A stretch of 64,000 nt of DNA from Adiantum capillus-veneris (GCA_014529385.2 CM043963.1:69081912-69145911), one strand, 5' to 3'. Positions 1 to 12,979 are shown, numbered from the stretch's first letter. Notes: generated by a model from the sequence alone, not told the origin. Made by a program: numbers and translations.

Positions 1-3000
1 CTCGTGCTACTAGGGATAATAGGTTAGACAAGTGGTAGGACTTCAAATAAAACCCCCCATGTACAAAATAAAATGGGTTTAGGGTATTTAAATGGATCCT
101 AGGTTGGAGACATGGTGGAACTTGCTTCTCTCCATGTTTCAATGAAGCCTATCTTGGAAAAATGGTGGAGCATCCTTCTCTCCATGTTTCAATATAGACA
201 AGTGGTGGACCTTTGGTTCTCTGTATGTTTCAATAGAGTTAGCTTGGACAAGTGGCGGGTCTTAACACCCAATAGAGACAAGTGGTGGACCTTAACACCC
301 AATTATTCTTAATATAATGACATAGAGTGGATAAGTGGTGAACTTGGGACCAAACCTACTAGGGATAATAGGTTGGACAAGTGGTAGACCTTGAATGTAA
401 ACCCCTCATGTACAAAATTATGGGTTTAGGGTATTTCGATGGAGCCTAGCTTGGAGACATAGTGGAGATTGCTTTTCTCAATGTTTCAATGGAACCTATC
501 TTGGAGAAATGGTGGAGCATCCTTTTCTCCATGTTTCAATGGAGCCTATCTTGGAGTAGTGGTGGACCTTTGCTTCTCTCTATGTTTCAATAGAGTTAGT
601 TTGGACAAGTGGTGGGTCTTGGAACAAAACCCCTTTGTAAAACATAGCATGGACATTACAAGTGATGAGGAAAAATATCATTCAAGATAGAACCTTATAG
701 GTTTGAAAAGTGATGATGGACCTTGACAAGTGGTGAAGTCGGATACCATTTAAGATATACCCTTATAGGTTGGACAAGTGGTGGACCTTGACACCCAGTT
801 ATTCTTAATATAATGACATAGAGTGGATAAGTGGTGAATCTTAATACCAAACCACTCATTCTACTAGGTATAATACGTTAGAGAAGTGGTATACCTTGAA
901 TGTAAACACCCCATGTACAAAATATCATGGTTTTAGGGTATTTCAATGGAGCTTAGCATCTTGGAGACATGGTAGATCTTGATTCTTTCCATGTTTGAAA
1001 TGACACCTATCTTGGAAAAATGATGGAGGTTACTTCTCTCCATGATTCAACGAAGCCTAGCTTTGACAAGTGGTGAACCTTTGCTTCTCTCTATGTTTGA
1101 ATAGAGTTAGCTTGGACAAGTGGTGGACCTTTGCTTCTCTGTATGTTTGAATAGAGTTAGCTTGGACAAGTGGTGGACCTTGTAATGAAACCCCCATGTA
1201 AAACATATCATGGGCATTTCAAGTGGTGAGAAAGGATACCATTTAAGATATAACCTTATAGGTTGGACAAGTGGTGGACCTTAATACATAGTTCTTCTTA
1301 ATATAATGACATAGAGTGTACAAGTGGTGTATCTTGAGACCAAACCACTCGTGCTACTAGGGATAATAGGTTAGACATGTGGTTGGCCTTGAAATAAAAC
1401 CCCCCATGTACAAAATAAAATGGGTTTAGGGTATTTAAATGGATCCTAGCTTGGAGACATGGTGGAGCTTGCTTCTCTCCATGTTTCAATGAAGCCTATC
1501 TTGGAGAAATGGTGGAGCATCCTTCTCTCCATGTTTCAATATAGCCTAGCTTGGACAAGTGGTGGACCTTTGGTTCTCTCTATGTTTCAATAGAGTTAGC
1601 TTGGACAAGTGGCGGACATTGAAAAAAAACTCCTATGTAAAACATATCATGGGCATTTCAACTGGCGACAAAGGATAGCATTTACAATATAACCTTATAG
1701 GTTGGACAAGTGGTGGACCTTAACACATTGCTCTTATTAATATAATGACATAGAGTGTACAAGTGGTGAATCTTGAAACCAAACCACTCATACTACTAGG
1801 GATAATAGGTTAAACAAGTGGTGGGCCTTGAAATAAAACCCCCTAGAGTGTTTCAATGGATCCTAGCTTGGAAACATGGTAAAGCTTGCTTCTCTCCATG
1901 TTTCAATGCAACCTATCTTGGATAAATGGTGGAGCATCATTCTCTCCATGTTTCAATGGAGCCTAGCTTGGACAAGTGGTGGACCTTTGTTTCTCTCTAT
2001 GTTTGAATAGAGTTATCTTGGAAACGTGGTGGACCTTGGAACAAAACCCCCATGTAAAACATATCATGGGCATTACAAGTGGTGAGAAAAAATACCATTC
2101 AATATATAACCTTATAGGTTGGACAAGTAGTGGACCTTAACACCCAATTATTCTTAATATAATGACATAGAGTGGATAAGTGGTGAACTTGGGACCAAAC
2201 CTACTAGGCAAAATAGGTTGGACAAGTGGTGGACCTTGAATGTAAACCCCCCATGTACAAAATATCACTCATGCTACTAGAAATAATTTGGTATTAAGGT
2301 CCATGTTTCAATGCAGCCTAGCTTGGAAAAGTGGTGGACCTTTGTTTCTCTCTATGTTTCAATAGATTTAGCTTGGACAAGTGGTGGACCTTGGAACAAA
2401 ACCCCCATGTAAAACATGTCATGGGCATTACAAGTGGTGAGAAAAAAAACCATTCAAGCTATAATATTATAGGTTGGACAAGTGGTGGACCTTAACACCC
2501 AATTCCTGTTAATATAATGACATAGAGTGTACAACTGGTGAATCATGAGACCAAACCTACTAGGGATAATAGGTTTGACAAGTGGTGAACCTTGAATATA
2601 AACCCCCCATGTACAAAATATTGTGGGTATTGGGTATTTCAATGGAGCCTAGCAACTTGGAGACATGGTGGAGCTTATTTCTCTCCCTGTTTCAATGGAG
2701 CCTATCTAGGAGAAACAGTGGAGGTTCCTTCTCTCCATGTTTCAATGAGCCTAGCTTAGACAAGTGGTGGACCTTTATTTCTCTATATGTTTTAATAGAG
2801 TTAGCTTGGACAAGTGGTGGACCTTGGAATGAAACCCGCATGTAAAACATATCATGGGCATTTCAAGTGGTGAGAAAGGATACCATTTAAAATATAACCT
2901 TATAGGTTGGACAAGTGGTGGACCTTAACACATAGTTCTTCTTAATATAATGACATAGAGTGTACAAGTAGTGAATCTTGAGACCAAACCACTCGTGCTA

Positions 3001-6000
3001 CTAGGGATAATAGGTTGGACAAGTGGTGGACCTTGAATGTAGACCCCTCATGTACAAAATTATGGGTTTAGGGTATTTCAATGGAGCCTAGCTTGGAGAC
3101 ATGGTGGAGATTGCTTCTCTCAATGTTTCAATGGAACCTATCTTGGAGAAATGGTGGAGCATCCTTCTCTCCATGTTTCAATGGAGCCTATCTTGGAGAA
3201 GTGGTGGACCTTTGCTTTTCTCTATGTTTCAATAGAGTTAGCTTGGACAAGTGGTGGGTCTTGGAACAAAAACCCTTTGTAAAACATAGCATGGACATTA
3301 CAAGTGATGAGGAAAAATATCATTCAAGATATAACATTATAGGTTGAAAAAGTGGTGATGGACCTTGACAAGTGGTGAAGTCGGATACCATTTAAAATAT
3401 ACCCTTATAGGTTGGACAAGTGGTGGACCTTAACACCCAATTATTCTGAATACAATGACATAGAGTGGATAAGTGGTGAATCTTAAGACCAAACCACTCA
3501 TGCTACTAGGTATAATACGTTAGAGAAGTGGTATACCTTGTACAAAATATCATGGTTTTAGGGTGTTTCAATGGAGCCTAGCATCTTAGAGACATGGTAG
3601 ATCTTGATTCTTTCCATGTTTGAATGGCACCTATCTTGGAAAAATGATGGAGGTTACTTCTCTCCATGCTTCAATGGAGCCTAGCTTTGACAAGTGGTGA
3701 ACCTTTGCTTCTCTCTATGTTTGAATAGAGTTAGCTTGGACAAGTGGTGGACCTTTGCTTCTCTTTATGTTTGAATTGAGTTAGCTTGGACAAGTGGTGG
3801 ACTTTGGAATGAAACCCCCATGTAGAACATATCATGGGCATTTCAAGTGGTGAGAAAGGATACCATTTAAGATATAACCTATAGGTTGGACAAGTGGTGG
3901 ACCTTAATACATAGTTCTTCTTAATATAATGACCTAGAGTGTACAAGTGGTGTATCTTGAGACCAAACCACTCGTGCTACTAGGGATAATAGGTTAGACA
4001 AGTGGTGGGACTTGAAATAAAACCCCCCATGTACAAAATAAAATGGGTTTAGGGTATTTAAATGTATCCTAGCTTGGAGACATGGTGGAGCTTGCTTCTC
4101 TCCATGTTTCAATGAAGCCTATCTTGGAGAAATGGTGGAGCATCTTTCTCTCCATGTTTCAATATAGCCTAGCTTGGACAAGTGGTGGACCTTTGGTTCT
4201 CTCTATGTTTCAATAGAGTTAGCTTGGACAAGTGGCGGACATTGAAAAAAAACTCCCATGTAAAACATATCATGGGCATTTCAAGTGGCGAGAAAGGATA
4301 GCATTTAAGATATAACCTTATAGGTTGGACAATTGGTGGACCTTGACACATTGCTCTTATTAATATAATGACATAGAGTGTACAAGTGGTGAATCTTGAA
4401 ACCAAACCACTCATGCTACTAGGGATAATAGGTTAAACAAGTGGTGGGCCTTGAAATAAAACCCCCTAGAGTGTTTCAATGGAGCCTAGCTTGGACAAGT
4501 GGTGGACCTTTGTTTCTCTCTATGTTTGAATAGAGTTATCTTGGAAAAGTGGTGGACCTTGGAACAAAACCCCCATGTAAAACATATCATGGGCATTACA
4601 AGTGGTGAGAAAAAATACCATTCAATATATAACCTTATATGTTGGACAAGTGGTGAACCTTAACACCCAATTATTCTTAATATAATGACATAGAGTGGAT
4701 AAGTGGTGAACTTGGGACCAAACCTACTAGGGATAATAGGTTGGACAAGTGGTGGACCTTGAATGTAAACCCCTCATGTACAAAATTATGGGTTTAGGGT
4801 ATTTCAATGGAGCCTCGCTTGGAGATATAGTGGAGATTGCTTTTCTCAATGTTTCAATGGAACCTATCTTGGAGAAATGGTGGAGCATCCTTTTCTCCAT
4901 GTTTCAATGGAGCCTATCTTGGAGTATTGGTGGACCTTTGCTTCTCTCTATGTTTCAATAGAGTTAGCTTGGACAAGTGGTGGGTCTTGGAACAAAACCC
5001 CTTTGTAAAACATAGCATGGACATTACAAGTGATGAGGAAAAATATCATTCAAGATATAACCTTATAGGTTTGAAAAGTGGTGATGGACCTTGACAAGTG
5101 GTGAAGTCGGATACCATTTAAGATATACCCTTATAGGTTGGACAAATGGTGGACCTTGACACCCAATTATTCTTAATATAATGACATAGAGTGGATAAGT
5201 GGTGAATCTTAAGACCAAACCACTCATGCTACTAGGTATAATACGTTAGAGAAGTTGTATACCTTGAATGTAAACACCCCATGTACAAAATATCATGGTT
5301 TTAGGGTGTTTCAATGGAGCCTAGCATCTTGGAGACATGGTAGATCTTGATTCTTTCCATGTTTGAAATGGCACCTATCTTGGAAAAATGATGGAGGTTA
5401 CTTCTCTCCATGCTTCAACGGAGCCTAGCTTTGACAAGTGGTGAACCTTTGCTTCTCTCTATGTTTGAATAGAGTTAGCTTGGACAAGTGGTGGACCTTT
5501 GCTTCTCTGTATCGTTGAATAGAGTTAGCTTGCACAAGTGGTGGATCTTGTAATGAAACCCCCATGTAAAACATATCATGGGCATTTCAAGTGGTGAGAA
5601 AGGATACCATTTAAGATATAACCTTATAGGTTGGACAAGTGGTGGACATTAATACATAGTTCTTCTTAATATAATGACATAGAGTGTACAAGTGGTGTAT
5701 CTTGAGACCAAAACACTCGTGCTACTAGGGATAATAGGTTAGACATGTGGTGGGCCTTGAAATAAAACCCCCCATGTACAAAATAAAATGGGTTTAGGGT
5801 ATTTAAATGGATCCTAGCTTGGAGACATGGTGGAGCTTGCTTCTCTCCATGTTTCAATGAAGCCTATCTTGCAGAAATGGTGGAGCATCCTTCTCTCCAT
5901 GTTTCAATATAGCCTAGCTTGGATAAGTAGTGGACCTTTGGTTCTCTCTATGTTTCAATAGAGTTAGCTTGGACAAGTGGTGGACATAGAAACAAAACTC

Positions 6001-6150
6001 CCATGTAAACCATATCATGGACATTTCAAGTGGCGAGAAAGGATACCATTTAAGATATAACCTTATAGGTTGGACAAGTGGTGGACCTTAACACCCAATC
6101 CCTTTTAATACAATGACATAGAGTGGACAAGTGGTGAATCTTGAGACCAA
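1..6150 (+). repeat. Higher-order satellite-like block built on GGACAAGTGGTGGACC
   Basis: The block has three levels. The basic subunit is about 50 bp and carries GGACAAGTGGTGGACC followed by words such as CTTCTCTCCATGTTTCAATGG. About nine variant subunits make a monomer of about 440 bp, marked by the anchor ATAATGACATAGAG near 313, 813, 1303, 1743, 2158, 2513, 2946, 3453, 3926, 4366, 4681, 5177, 5669 and 6110. Anchor spacing repeats as 500-490-440-415-355-433, then 507-473-440-315, then 496-492-441. This gives a six-monomer higher-order repeat (313-2945), a four-monomer version that lost about two monomers (2946-4680), and a third partial copy from 4681. The segments 469-1489, 3081-4112 and 4837-5857 are near copies of each other. 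No coding function is supported; the short open frames follow from the period. Confidence 0.93.
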
Positions 6151-6790
6151 ACCTATCAAGCTACTAGGGATACTAGGTTGGACAAGTGGTGGATCTTGAA
6201 TGTACATCCTCTATGTACAAAATATCATGGGTTTAGGGTGTTTCAATGGAGTCTAGAATATTGGAGACATGGTGGATCTTGCTTCGCTCCATGTTTCAAG
6301 TGGTGGACCTTCAATTATTTTCCTATACCTAGTTTAGACAACCCATACACTTTGCCACTCTAAAGGTTGGACGAGTGGTGGAGCTTTGTTTATTTCCATG
6401 TTTTAATGTATCCTAGTTTGGACAAGTGGTGGACCTTGGAAAAAAGTCCCCCTTGTACAACATAGTTGAGTTTTTTCATGTTTTAATGGAAGAGAGATTC
6501 GACAAATGGTGGAGCTTGCTTATCTCCATGTGGATTTTAGAACTAGCTTGGACAAGTGGTGGAGCTTTGCTTTTCTACTCTTCATAATACAATGATGTAT
6601 AGGTTGGTTACATGGTGAATCTTAAAGCCAAACCTCCCATCTTACTAGAGATGATAGGTTGGACAAGTGGTCAACCTTCTATCATTTCTCCATGCCTATA
6701 ATTAGACAATTAGTAGAACTAGCATCTTTCTATGTTGTCTAGAGCTGAGCTTGGACAAGTAGTGGACCTTGCTACTCTCTTCCTTTGGTT
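6151..6790 (+). repeat. Degenerate edge of the same repeat block
   Basis: The 16-mer and its flanking words continue here, for example near 6180, 6416, 6545 and 6655, but with irregular spacing and much lower similarity than the block to the left. The ATAATGACATAGAG anchor is lost. This is what a decayed array edge looks like, where exchange between units has stopped. Confidence 0.8.
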
Positions 6791-7540
6791 TATTAGTTTG
6801 AAGACTCATTATATATACTTGCTTAGATCTATATAATTACTCATTAGTTAGGTTACAAGTAGGTATGTAATTTGTTAGCCTCAAGGGACTTTGAATTTTG
6901 AATAGTAAGAATGTCAAGTGCCGATTTGAAGATCTTTTGCTTATCTAAACTAGACTCTAACTCAATAATAAGTTTCTTAAGTTCCAAGAATTTTCCTATC
7001 TAGGCTCCAAAAGAGTCTTAATTGGTTTGTGCTAGATTCTAACTTCCTTGATGGGGTAGAATCCTAGAAAAATGAGGCACTATAAGTTTTACCTTAGCTC
7101 AAATGGATTTTCACTTAAACTAGACTACAATTTGGCACTCTAGTATCTTTGTCTCGATGGAGTTTAACACTAGATACATAGTAGTGATATTTAAGCTTCA
7201 TGTCTCTTCACTTGATCGAAATACGAGACCATACTTTAGAGGTCACCACTTGTCTTACCTAAAGACCAATGTGAGACATGGGAGCAAGAAAGCCATCCGA
7301 TATTGTTTTAAGGACTATTACATAGACAATCAATAACTTAAGTAAAGCAAAAAGGCTTGGATCTTTCACAATCAATAACTTAAGTAAAGCCAAAAAGACT
7401 TGGATCTTTGACATTTTTTTTCAAACTAAAAAAGCACAATCTCATGCTAACAAAACTATAAATCACAACTGAAAGTTTTGAACAAGAAAAAGATTAGCAA
7501 TCTTAATAAGAAGGATACTTTTCATTTCATTTGATGATTA
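6791..7540. other. AT-rich spacer without recognised genes
   Basis: This stretch is AT-rich and holds no frame with a recognisable motif. It is the downstream flank of the minus-strand phosphatase relic and may include its old 3' UTR. The only structure I see is a short tandem duplication at 7326-7413. Confidence 0.5.
7326..7413. repeat. Two-copy tandem duplication, about 43 bp unit
   Basis: The phrase ACAATCAATAACTTAAGTAA followed by GGCTTGGATCTTT occurs twice back to back, with a few mismatches in the second copy. It is a local duplication unrelated to the 16-mer repeat family. Confidence 0.85.
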
Positions 7541-7559
7541 CAAACTAAAAGAAAGTCTC

Positions 7560-8959
7560 TCAAGAAATTGATAAACAAAAAATGTAGGTGACTGCTTCAT
7601 TATTTTGAGCAAAAATATCAAAATCTCTACTGATTGAGCTCCATCTAGTAGTATCCTTTGTAAGATCCTGCAGGAAGGAATAAAAGAAAGATTTGTTAGA
7701 TACCATGCACATGAGTGTTCAAGCATGTGTATCAAGAATATATGACATGTCACTAGTACCTTAGGGTTGGTTTCTATCCAGCCTTAGAAGATTGTTCTCA
7801 GCTTTCACCTTATTTATATAAGCCTTTGCTGTGGTTGCCTTCAAAACTCCTTTTGTGTTACAACCCAATTGCCTAGCTAAAGTGGTCAACTGTGATGCCT
7901 TCATGCTTTCAATGGGTGTACGCTCCTTTGCCAAGATCTCTTGTATTTGGTCTCTTCTCATTTCATTGTGGTGGCTTGTGTCACTTGCATCTTCAATGAT
8001 AGTTTCATCTTTGTCACCTTTTGCAGGTGGTATTCTTCTTGTAAAGAACACCTTAGCTAACCAAACATCATTTTTCTACTTCCAATACTCCATGATTTGT
8101 TTTTATTCACTATCATTTGTCACTATAGGTTGTCCATAACGATTAGAAGAAATTAAATCACGCACATCCCTTCTCTCATCAAGCTGAATCAAGTATGGCA
8201 GTAGCTCCTCCAAGAGCATATTGTCAACCATCTTCTCAGCATCAAATTGTGGTGGAAAAATGCAATTGTTTGCTGGTGAAATACATCCCTTGTAAGGAGA
8301 GTCATCAATAAGCATTGTTCTTTGTGGATCACATTCAAACCCCATGGAAATTTTGGCTAGAGTCTTGAACATTGCCTCAACGTTTGGATTGTCGGGTCTA
8401 AACAATTTTTGAGTTTGAGCGGTGTACCAAACATCTTGCGACCAAATTGAAAAGAAAGGCAATGTATCCTCAGCTAAGTTGTTTAGTGCTGCAAGGATTT
8501 GATACACATTATTCCTAGTAGCTGTCGACCAAATTGCAACATTAAACCTCTGTAAAATAGTCTTCAAGAATTGGATGCAACCTGGCCTGAATATAATATA
8601 TCTTTTTGAATCCATTTGCACTGAGTTGTGGTGTGAGGATGGTTGAGGGGAACGTTTCAACAATAGACCATTTAAATCCAATATAATTGTAAGCATGGAT
8701 TTCTCAACATCTACGCTACATGACGTAGTACCAATTGGCAATAGCTCGTGAGTGGACTTTTTAATCTCTTTTGATGTATGTTGCATTTTTGAAGCATCGA
8801 TTTCTTGGTTCTCATTATTGTAATCTTGCTCAAGTTGCACAACACTAGACTCTAGTATAGGAATATCATCCATCTTGGGCACTTTAGAAACCATAGAATC
8901 TATGGATTCTATAGTTGTTGACTAAACCATAGGAGCATTATCCATCCCAGTTTGTGAAT
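7560..8959 (-). pseudogene. FCP1/NIF-domain HAD phosphatase-like relic, copy 1
   Basis: The main frame (8894 down to 8103) encodes an FCP1-homology domain: LTIILDLNGLLLKRS, then FRPGCIQFLKTIL, VAIWSTATRNN and MLIDDSPYKG. These are the signatures of plant and fungal FCP1-like HAD proteins. The first motif reads D-L-N-G instead of D-x-D, so the second catalytic Asp is Asn; copy 2 has the same residue, so it is ancestral to both. A likely acceptor at 8960 opens the exon, and translation from the ATG at 8945 meets TAG after seven codons. After NDSE the frame has two more stops (TAA, TAG), then continues as FFTRRIPPAKG to about 7761. An intron with a TTCCTTCCTGCAG acceptor precedes a last exon (7667-7560) starting DLTKDTT. 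A dead gene with exon structure kept. Confidence 0.85.
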
Positions 8960-9601
8960 CTAAGAAAACACACACACAAATGGTATCTCAAAACCACTAG
9001 AATTTTATTCACCATATTTATATGTAGAACTCCTAGTAAGAAATTTATTTAAGGTAAAGTCGTTGTTAGAATCCTTGCAACCATTTTCAACATTCGTACA
9101 CAAAACACCACTTATCTAAAATACAATCTACTAACTCAACATTTTCCATCCTACACTTTATTAAAGACGAGTACTTAAAGTGAAAACTAAAAGCCACCCT
9201 TGTTGAGGAAACATGGATACAAGGTCCACCAAATGTCCAACCTAGACTACAAGCAAACAATTAGAGATTTGGCTTAGATTTGGATTCAAAGGCCACCACT
9301 TATTCAAGTAATATAACTCCACTTGTTTAAGACAGTAATGTTTGAAGCCCCACCACTTGTCCAACCTAGAGATAGATTAAATTTTGGTAAGATTTATCAC
9401 AAATCTAGAGTAGAATCAAGATTCTATGGCCAAGGTAGTCAAATAAGTTAGACAACACACAAAGCATAAGAGCACTCTAGATTCTCGCTGAGCATAAACT
9501 AAACAATAATCAAATGTTATATTCACTTGAGATTTCATCCATGAAAAATGAAAATGATGCATGTACTTGAGATTTCCATCCATGTACAATACTTTACAAT
9601 G
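8960..9601. other. Spacer with scattered 16-mer repeat remnants
   Basis: Between the SET exon and the phosphatase relic lies AT-rich sequence with a few isolated copies of the reverse-orientation repeat word (CCACCACTTGTCCAACCTAG near 9350 and variants near 9220 and 9295). A short CA run sits near 8968. No coding motif is visible. Confidence 0.5.
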
Positions 9602-10158
9602 TCAAGTAAAGTTATAGTCAGCAAACAACTCTTCTCCTGCTTCAACTTGACAAATAGTCTCAATGCATACATGGCCATATTCTTCTGGCTTGATGTGTGA
9701 AGAGGTGCATTTATGCCAAGGTGGAAAGTTTGGATCAAATTTATAGCGTACATTGGGACATAAATTTGTACTGTGAGAACTATTTATATAGCCTGACACG
9801 TTTCCTTCTTCTACACAACCAATAATGCATGATTGATCTTCCTCTTCTTCTATGTTTGGATCCTCTAGAAGAGAATATTTATAAGCTCTTGGAAATATTT
9901 TGCATATCTTTTTCCAGTCTTGAAATCTATACTTTTGCCCTCCATAGTTTAGAATAGTCAAACCACTTTCCAGGGTAGTATGCACAAATAGCCCATAACC
10001 AGCTCCTTCAATACATGAAAGTTGCACTTCAAAATCCACACCGTTAATATGGAAAATTACATCTTTGGGAATAGGAAAACTTGGTGTTCCAAAAGGATCT
10101 TCATGCCAATCATAGTGTGAAATACATCTAGTTTTTATATCACTTAACTCCTTTGTGT
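9602..10158 (-). CDS. SET-domain protein, C-terminal exon
   Basis: One open exon encodes most of a SET (lysine methyltransferase-type) domain. In order it shows CIEGAGYGLFVHTTLESG (the GxGxG strand), ILNYGGQKY, SGYINSSHSTNLCPNVRY (in place of the usual RFINHSCxPN segment) and GEELFADYNFT, the Tyr-containing end motif, directly followed by TGA. There is no post-SET cysteine cluster. The exon begins at a good acceptor (TTTTCTTCTGTTTACAG, boundary at 10158), and about 40 codons lie before the GTG at 10039, so GTG is not the true start. Upstream exons were not found; 10.2-12.2 kb is repeat. The NH of the NHSC motif is altered, so activity is doubtful, and the substrate is unknown. It lies on the same strand as the FCP1-like relic downstream and the DGQH gene upstream. 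Confidence 0.72.
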
Positions 10159-10219
10159 CTGTAAACAGAAGAAAATATTATGCATAAAATAATGACAATA
10201 TCAAAGAAAGATATCATTA

Positions 10220-12235
10220 TTTTATAGTCCAATAGGTCCATTGTATGGAAGACTTAGAGTGCCTCTTACATGGTGCCTCCAAGGTTTCCAAAAAATAAAA
10301 TCATTGGAAAAAAAAGACCACTGTGTCTCCAATCTATTGCCCATTTGAAGCATAGAGAGAACCAAGGTCCACCACTTGTCCAAGCTAGACATGGAGCAAT
10401 GACACAAGATCCAACACTTATCCAAGAACCCTATAGTATATGTGGTAACATGGGATGCATTGATGCAACAAAAGTAGTCTAGCCTCCTCATCCATCTCTT
10501 TTTTCTTGTAGCCTAGAGGGATTAGTTTCAAGGTCTATCACTAGTCAAAAACTACACATAGAACATTGATACAAGGTTCCACCACATGTGAAACCTATCA
10601 TCTCTAGTAGCATGGATGGTTTGATATCAAGGTTCACCGCGTGTCCTACCTATACTCTATTGTAGCATAGAGATTCTATTTTGGTGGTACTACACTTGTC
10701 CAAACTTGGCTTGTTGTTGATATCTGGAGGTAATCAAGGGTCCTCCACTTGTCCAAGTTAGGGATATAAAACAATTGCAAGGTCCACCATGTGTACAACA
10801 TATGATTGATTATAGCATGCATGGTATTATTTCATGGGCAACCATCTTCTCTCCAACATGTGTCCAACCTCGGCTCCATTGACTCATGGAGAGAAGCAAG
10901 GTCTACCACTTATCAAAGCTATTATTTTCTCCTAGTGCTTTCAAAACCCATAATACGTTGTACATGGGGGGGAAATTCTTGTTTCAAGGTCCACCACTTG
11001 GCTAAGATTGGATCCATTGAAACATAAAGAGAAGCAAGCTCTACCATTTGTTCAAGCTAGGTGCCATTGAAACATGAAAACCCCATAATATGTTGTATAC
11101 GAGGGGTGTTTTTCAAGGTCTACCACTTGCCTAAGCTATGGTCCATTGGAACATGGAAGAAGCAAAGCTCCACCACTTTTCTAAGCTAGGATCCATTGAA
11201 ACATGGAGAGAAGCAAGCTCCATTGTTTGTCTAAGCTAGGCTCCATTGGAACATGGAGAAAACAAGCTCCACCACTTGCCTATTATTGCATAGAGATTCT
11301 GGTTTGAAGGTCCACCACTTGTCCAACCTTGCCTTCATGTATGGAGATAATCAAGAGTGCAATGCTTCTCTAAGCTAGGGACATAAAAGAGTTTCAAGGT
11401 CCACTACATATACGATCTATGATGGGTTGTAGCATGGGAGGTTTCATTTTAAGGTTGACCACTTATCCAGATCTGCTTGTCCAACCTCAGATCCATTGAA
11501 GCATGGATAATAAAGGTCTACCAACTCTCCAAAATAGGCAAGAAAATCTCTATAAAACCCATGAATTGTTAATATATGCTATGCTGTGGAGTTTTGTTTG
11601 AAGGTCCACTCCTTATCCAAGCTACAATCCATTGAAGCATGGAAATAAGTAAGATATATCTCTAGTCCAAGATAGGATCCATTGAAACATAGAGAGAATC
11701 AAGGTCCACCACTTGTCCAAGCTATGCATGGGTGATTGATATAAGGACCACTACTTTTTCACCTATACTGTGCTCTATCATGGATGGTTTCATATCCCAC
11801 CAATTTTCCAACCTATTTAGTAGGTTGTATTATGGGGGTTTGGTTTCAAGGTACTTCACTTGTCTAAGGTGGGTTCCATTGAACCATGGAGAGAAACAAT
11901 GTCTACCACTTGTCCAAAATATGCTCCTTTAAAACATAAAAGCAAGGTCCACCACTTGTCCAAGCTAATGTTTCTCTCCATTGAAGCATGGAGAGAAACA
12001 AGGTCTACCACCTATCCAAAATATTCTCCATTGAAACATAAAAGCAAGGTCCACCACTTGTCCAAGCTAATATAACAAATGGGTGTTGGTTACAAGGTGT
12101 ACCACACTTGTCTAAACTAGTCTCCATGCAAGGTCCACCACATGTCCAAGCTATATGAGCTTGGTTTGAAGGTCTACCACACCTCTTGAAATTAGGATCC
12201 ATGTAAGGTCCACCTTTTGTCAAGCTATGCCTTTA
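10220..12235 (-). repeat. Reverse-orientation block of the 16-mer repeat family
   Basis: The word GGTCCACCACTTGTCC and variants recur every 50-150 bp together with CCATTGAAACATGGAGAGAA and CCTAGCTTGGAC complements, the same vocabulary as 1-6150 but inverted. Units are divergent and order is poorly kept, so this block is older or less homogenised. It fills the gap between the SET exon and the 3' end of the DGQH gene. Confidence 0.85.
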
Positions 12236-12735
12236 GTGAGTACTAAAACTAAGTAAATTGCAGTACTTAAATACCTTTCCAAGCTCATTAAGATTTTGGT
12301 CTCTAAGGTCACCACCACATGTCTAATCTATGCTCTAATTGATTACTTATGCTAGTTCTCAAAGTCCAAACATAAGCTCCCTTCTAGCAAGGTTAGTTTA
12401 AATTTAGGCTCCAGCACCTGTCTATGCTAGGTTCAATTTATGAAGCATCACCATTTAACCATGCTACGATCTAATGTATCATATCAAGGGGGTATTGATA
12501 AAAGGTCCAAAACTTATTGAGTTCAAGCTCTTAAGTAATTAAGTCTTTGTGAGTATTAACTGTTATAGTTTTAGTCTAAAGATCCACCATTCAAAAACTC
12601 AAGTAATTTACTATTTACATTCAAACCTTGAATGCTTGAGATAAAAAATACAAACTCAATCAATACTATATAAAGCAAAATCTAACATTAAGAGTATCAA
12701 ATCAGTAACAAGAAACACTAACATGCACAAGAAAC
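12236..12735. other. AT-rich 3' flank of the DGQH gene
   Basis: The sequence becomes AT-rich and non-repetitive immediately downstream (minus strand) of the stop codon recovered at 12736-12738. It is a plausible 3' UTR and terminator region of the DGQH gene, but no clear polyadenylation signal can be fixed. Confidence 0.4.
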
Positions 12736-12779
12736 TCAAAACATACGTGTCTCCATTTCCAAAAAGTCCTCCATTGACA
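12736..12779 (-). other. Displaced last codons of the DGQH gene
   Basis: Reading the minus strand across the copia insertion, with one copy of the GAGGA target duplication removed, the frame that ends with a Glu-rich stretch and QQHP at 24987 continues as LSMEDFLEMETRMF and stops at TGA (12736-12738). Beyond it the frame is full of stops. This places the original end of the gene on the far side of a 12.2-kb insertion. Confidence 0.75.
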
Positions 12780-12784
12780 GAGGA
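12780..12784. repeat. Target-site duplication GAGGA, left copy
   Basis: GAGGA abuts the left LTR of element A, and the same five bases follow the right LTR at 24982-24986. A 5-bp duplication is standard for LTR retrotransposon integrases. Confidence 0.92.
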
Positions 12785-12979
12785 TGAAGGGGATCGGGGA
12801 GCACCACAGACGGAGAGTGAGAGAGAGAGAGAGAAGGAGACACACACGCGATGTGGGTGGGGAGATTGTGAAGTGGTAGCTCCCCCTATACAATATACTC
12901 ACTATAAGTATAGGGTAACAGTGGGCGGGCGCCCATGACCTGGGAGACCGGTCAAGGCACATAGGCCTTAACCCCAACA
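12785..12979 (-). repeat. Element A 3' LTR
   Basis: This matches 24783-24981 over its full length. It begins TGAAGGGG and ends CCCCAACA on the plus strand, and contains a GA-rich microsatellite. Four substitutions against the other LTR are visible, around the positions reading GGGAGATTG, GTGGTAGC, GGCGCCCA and GGGAGACC here. Confidence 0.93.

Noticed and set aside
112-5857. Many open frames of 60-90 codons in the left repeat block with text like SLDKWWTF and LSWRNGGASFSP
   Set aside because: They follow from the repeat period and are broken at random between monomers; no start context, splice sites or known motif. Treated as repeat, not genes.
1-6150. CRISPR-like regular repeats
   Set aside because: Repeat words are spaced irregularly, spacers are themselves repetitive, and the genome is clearly a plant's.
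9602-10039. Start of the SET protein at the GTG of 10039
   Set aside because: The frame is open for 40 codons upstream to a good splice acceptor, so the GTG is internal.
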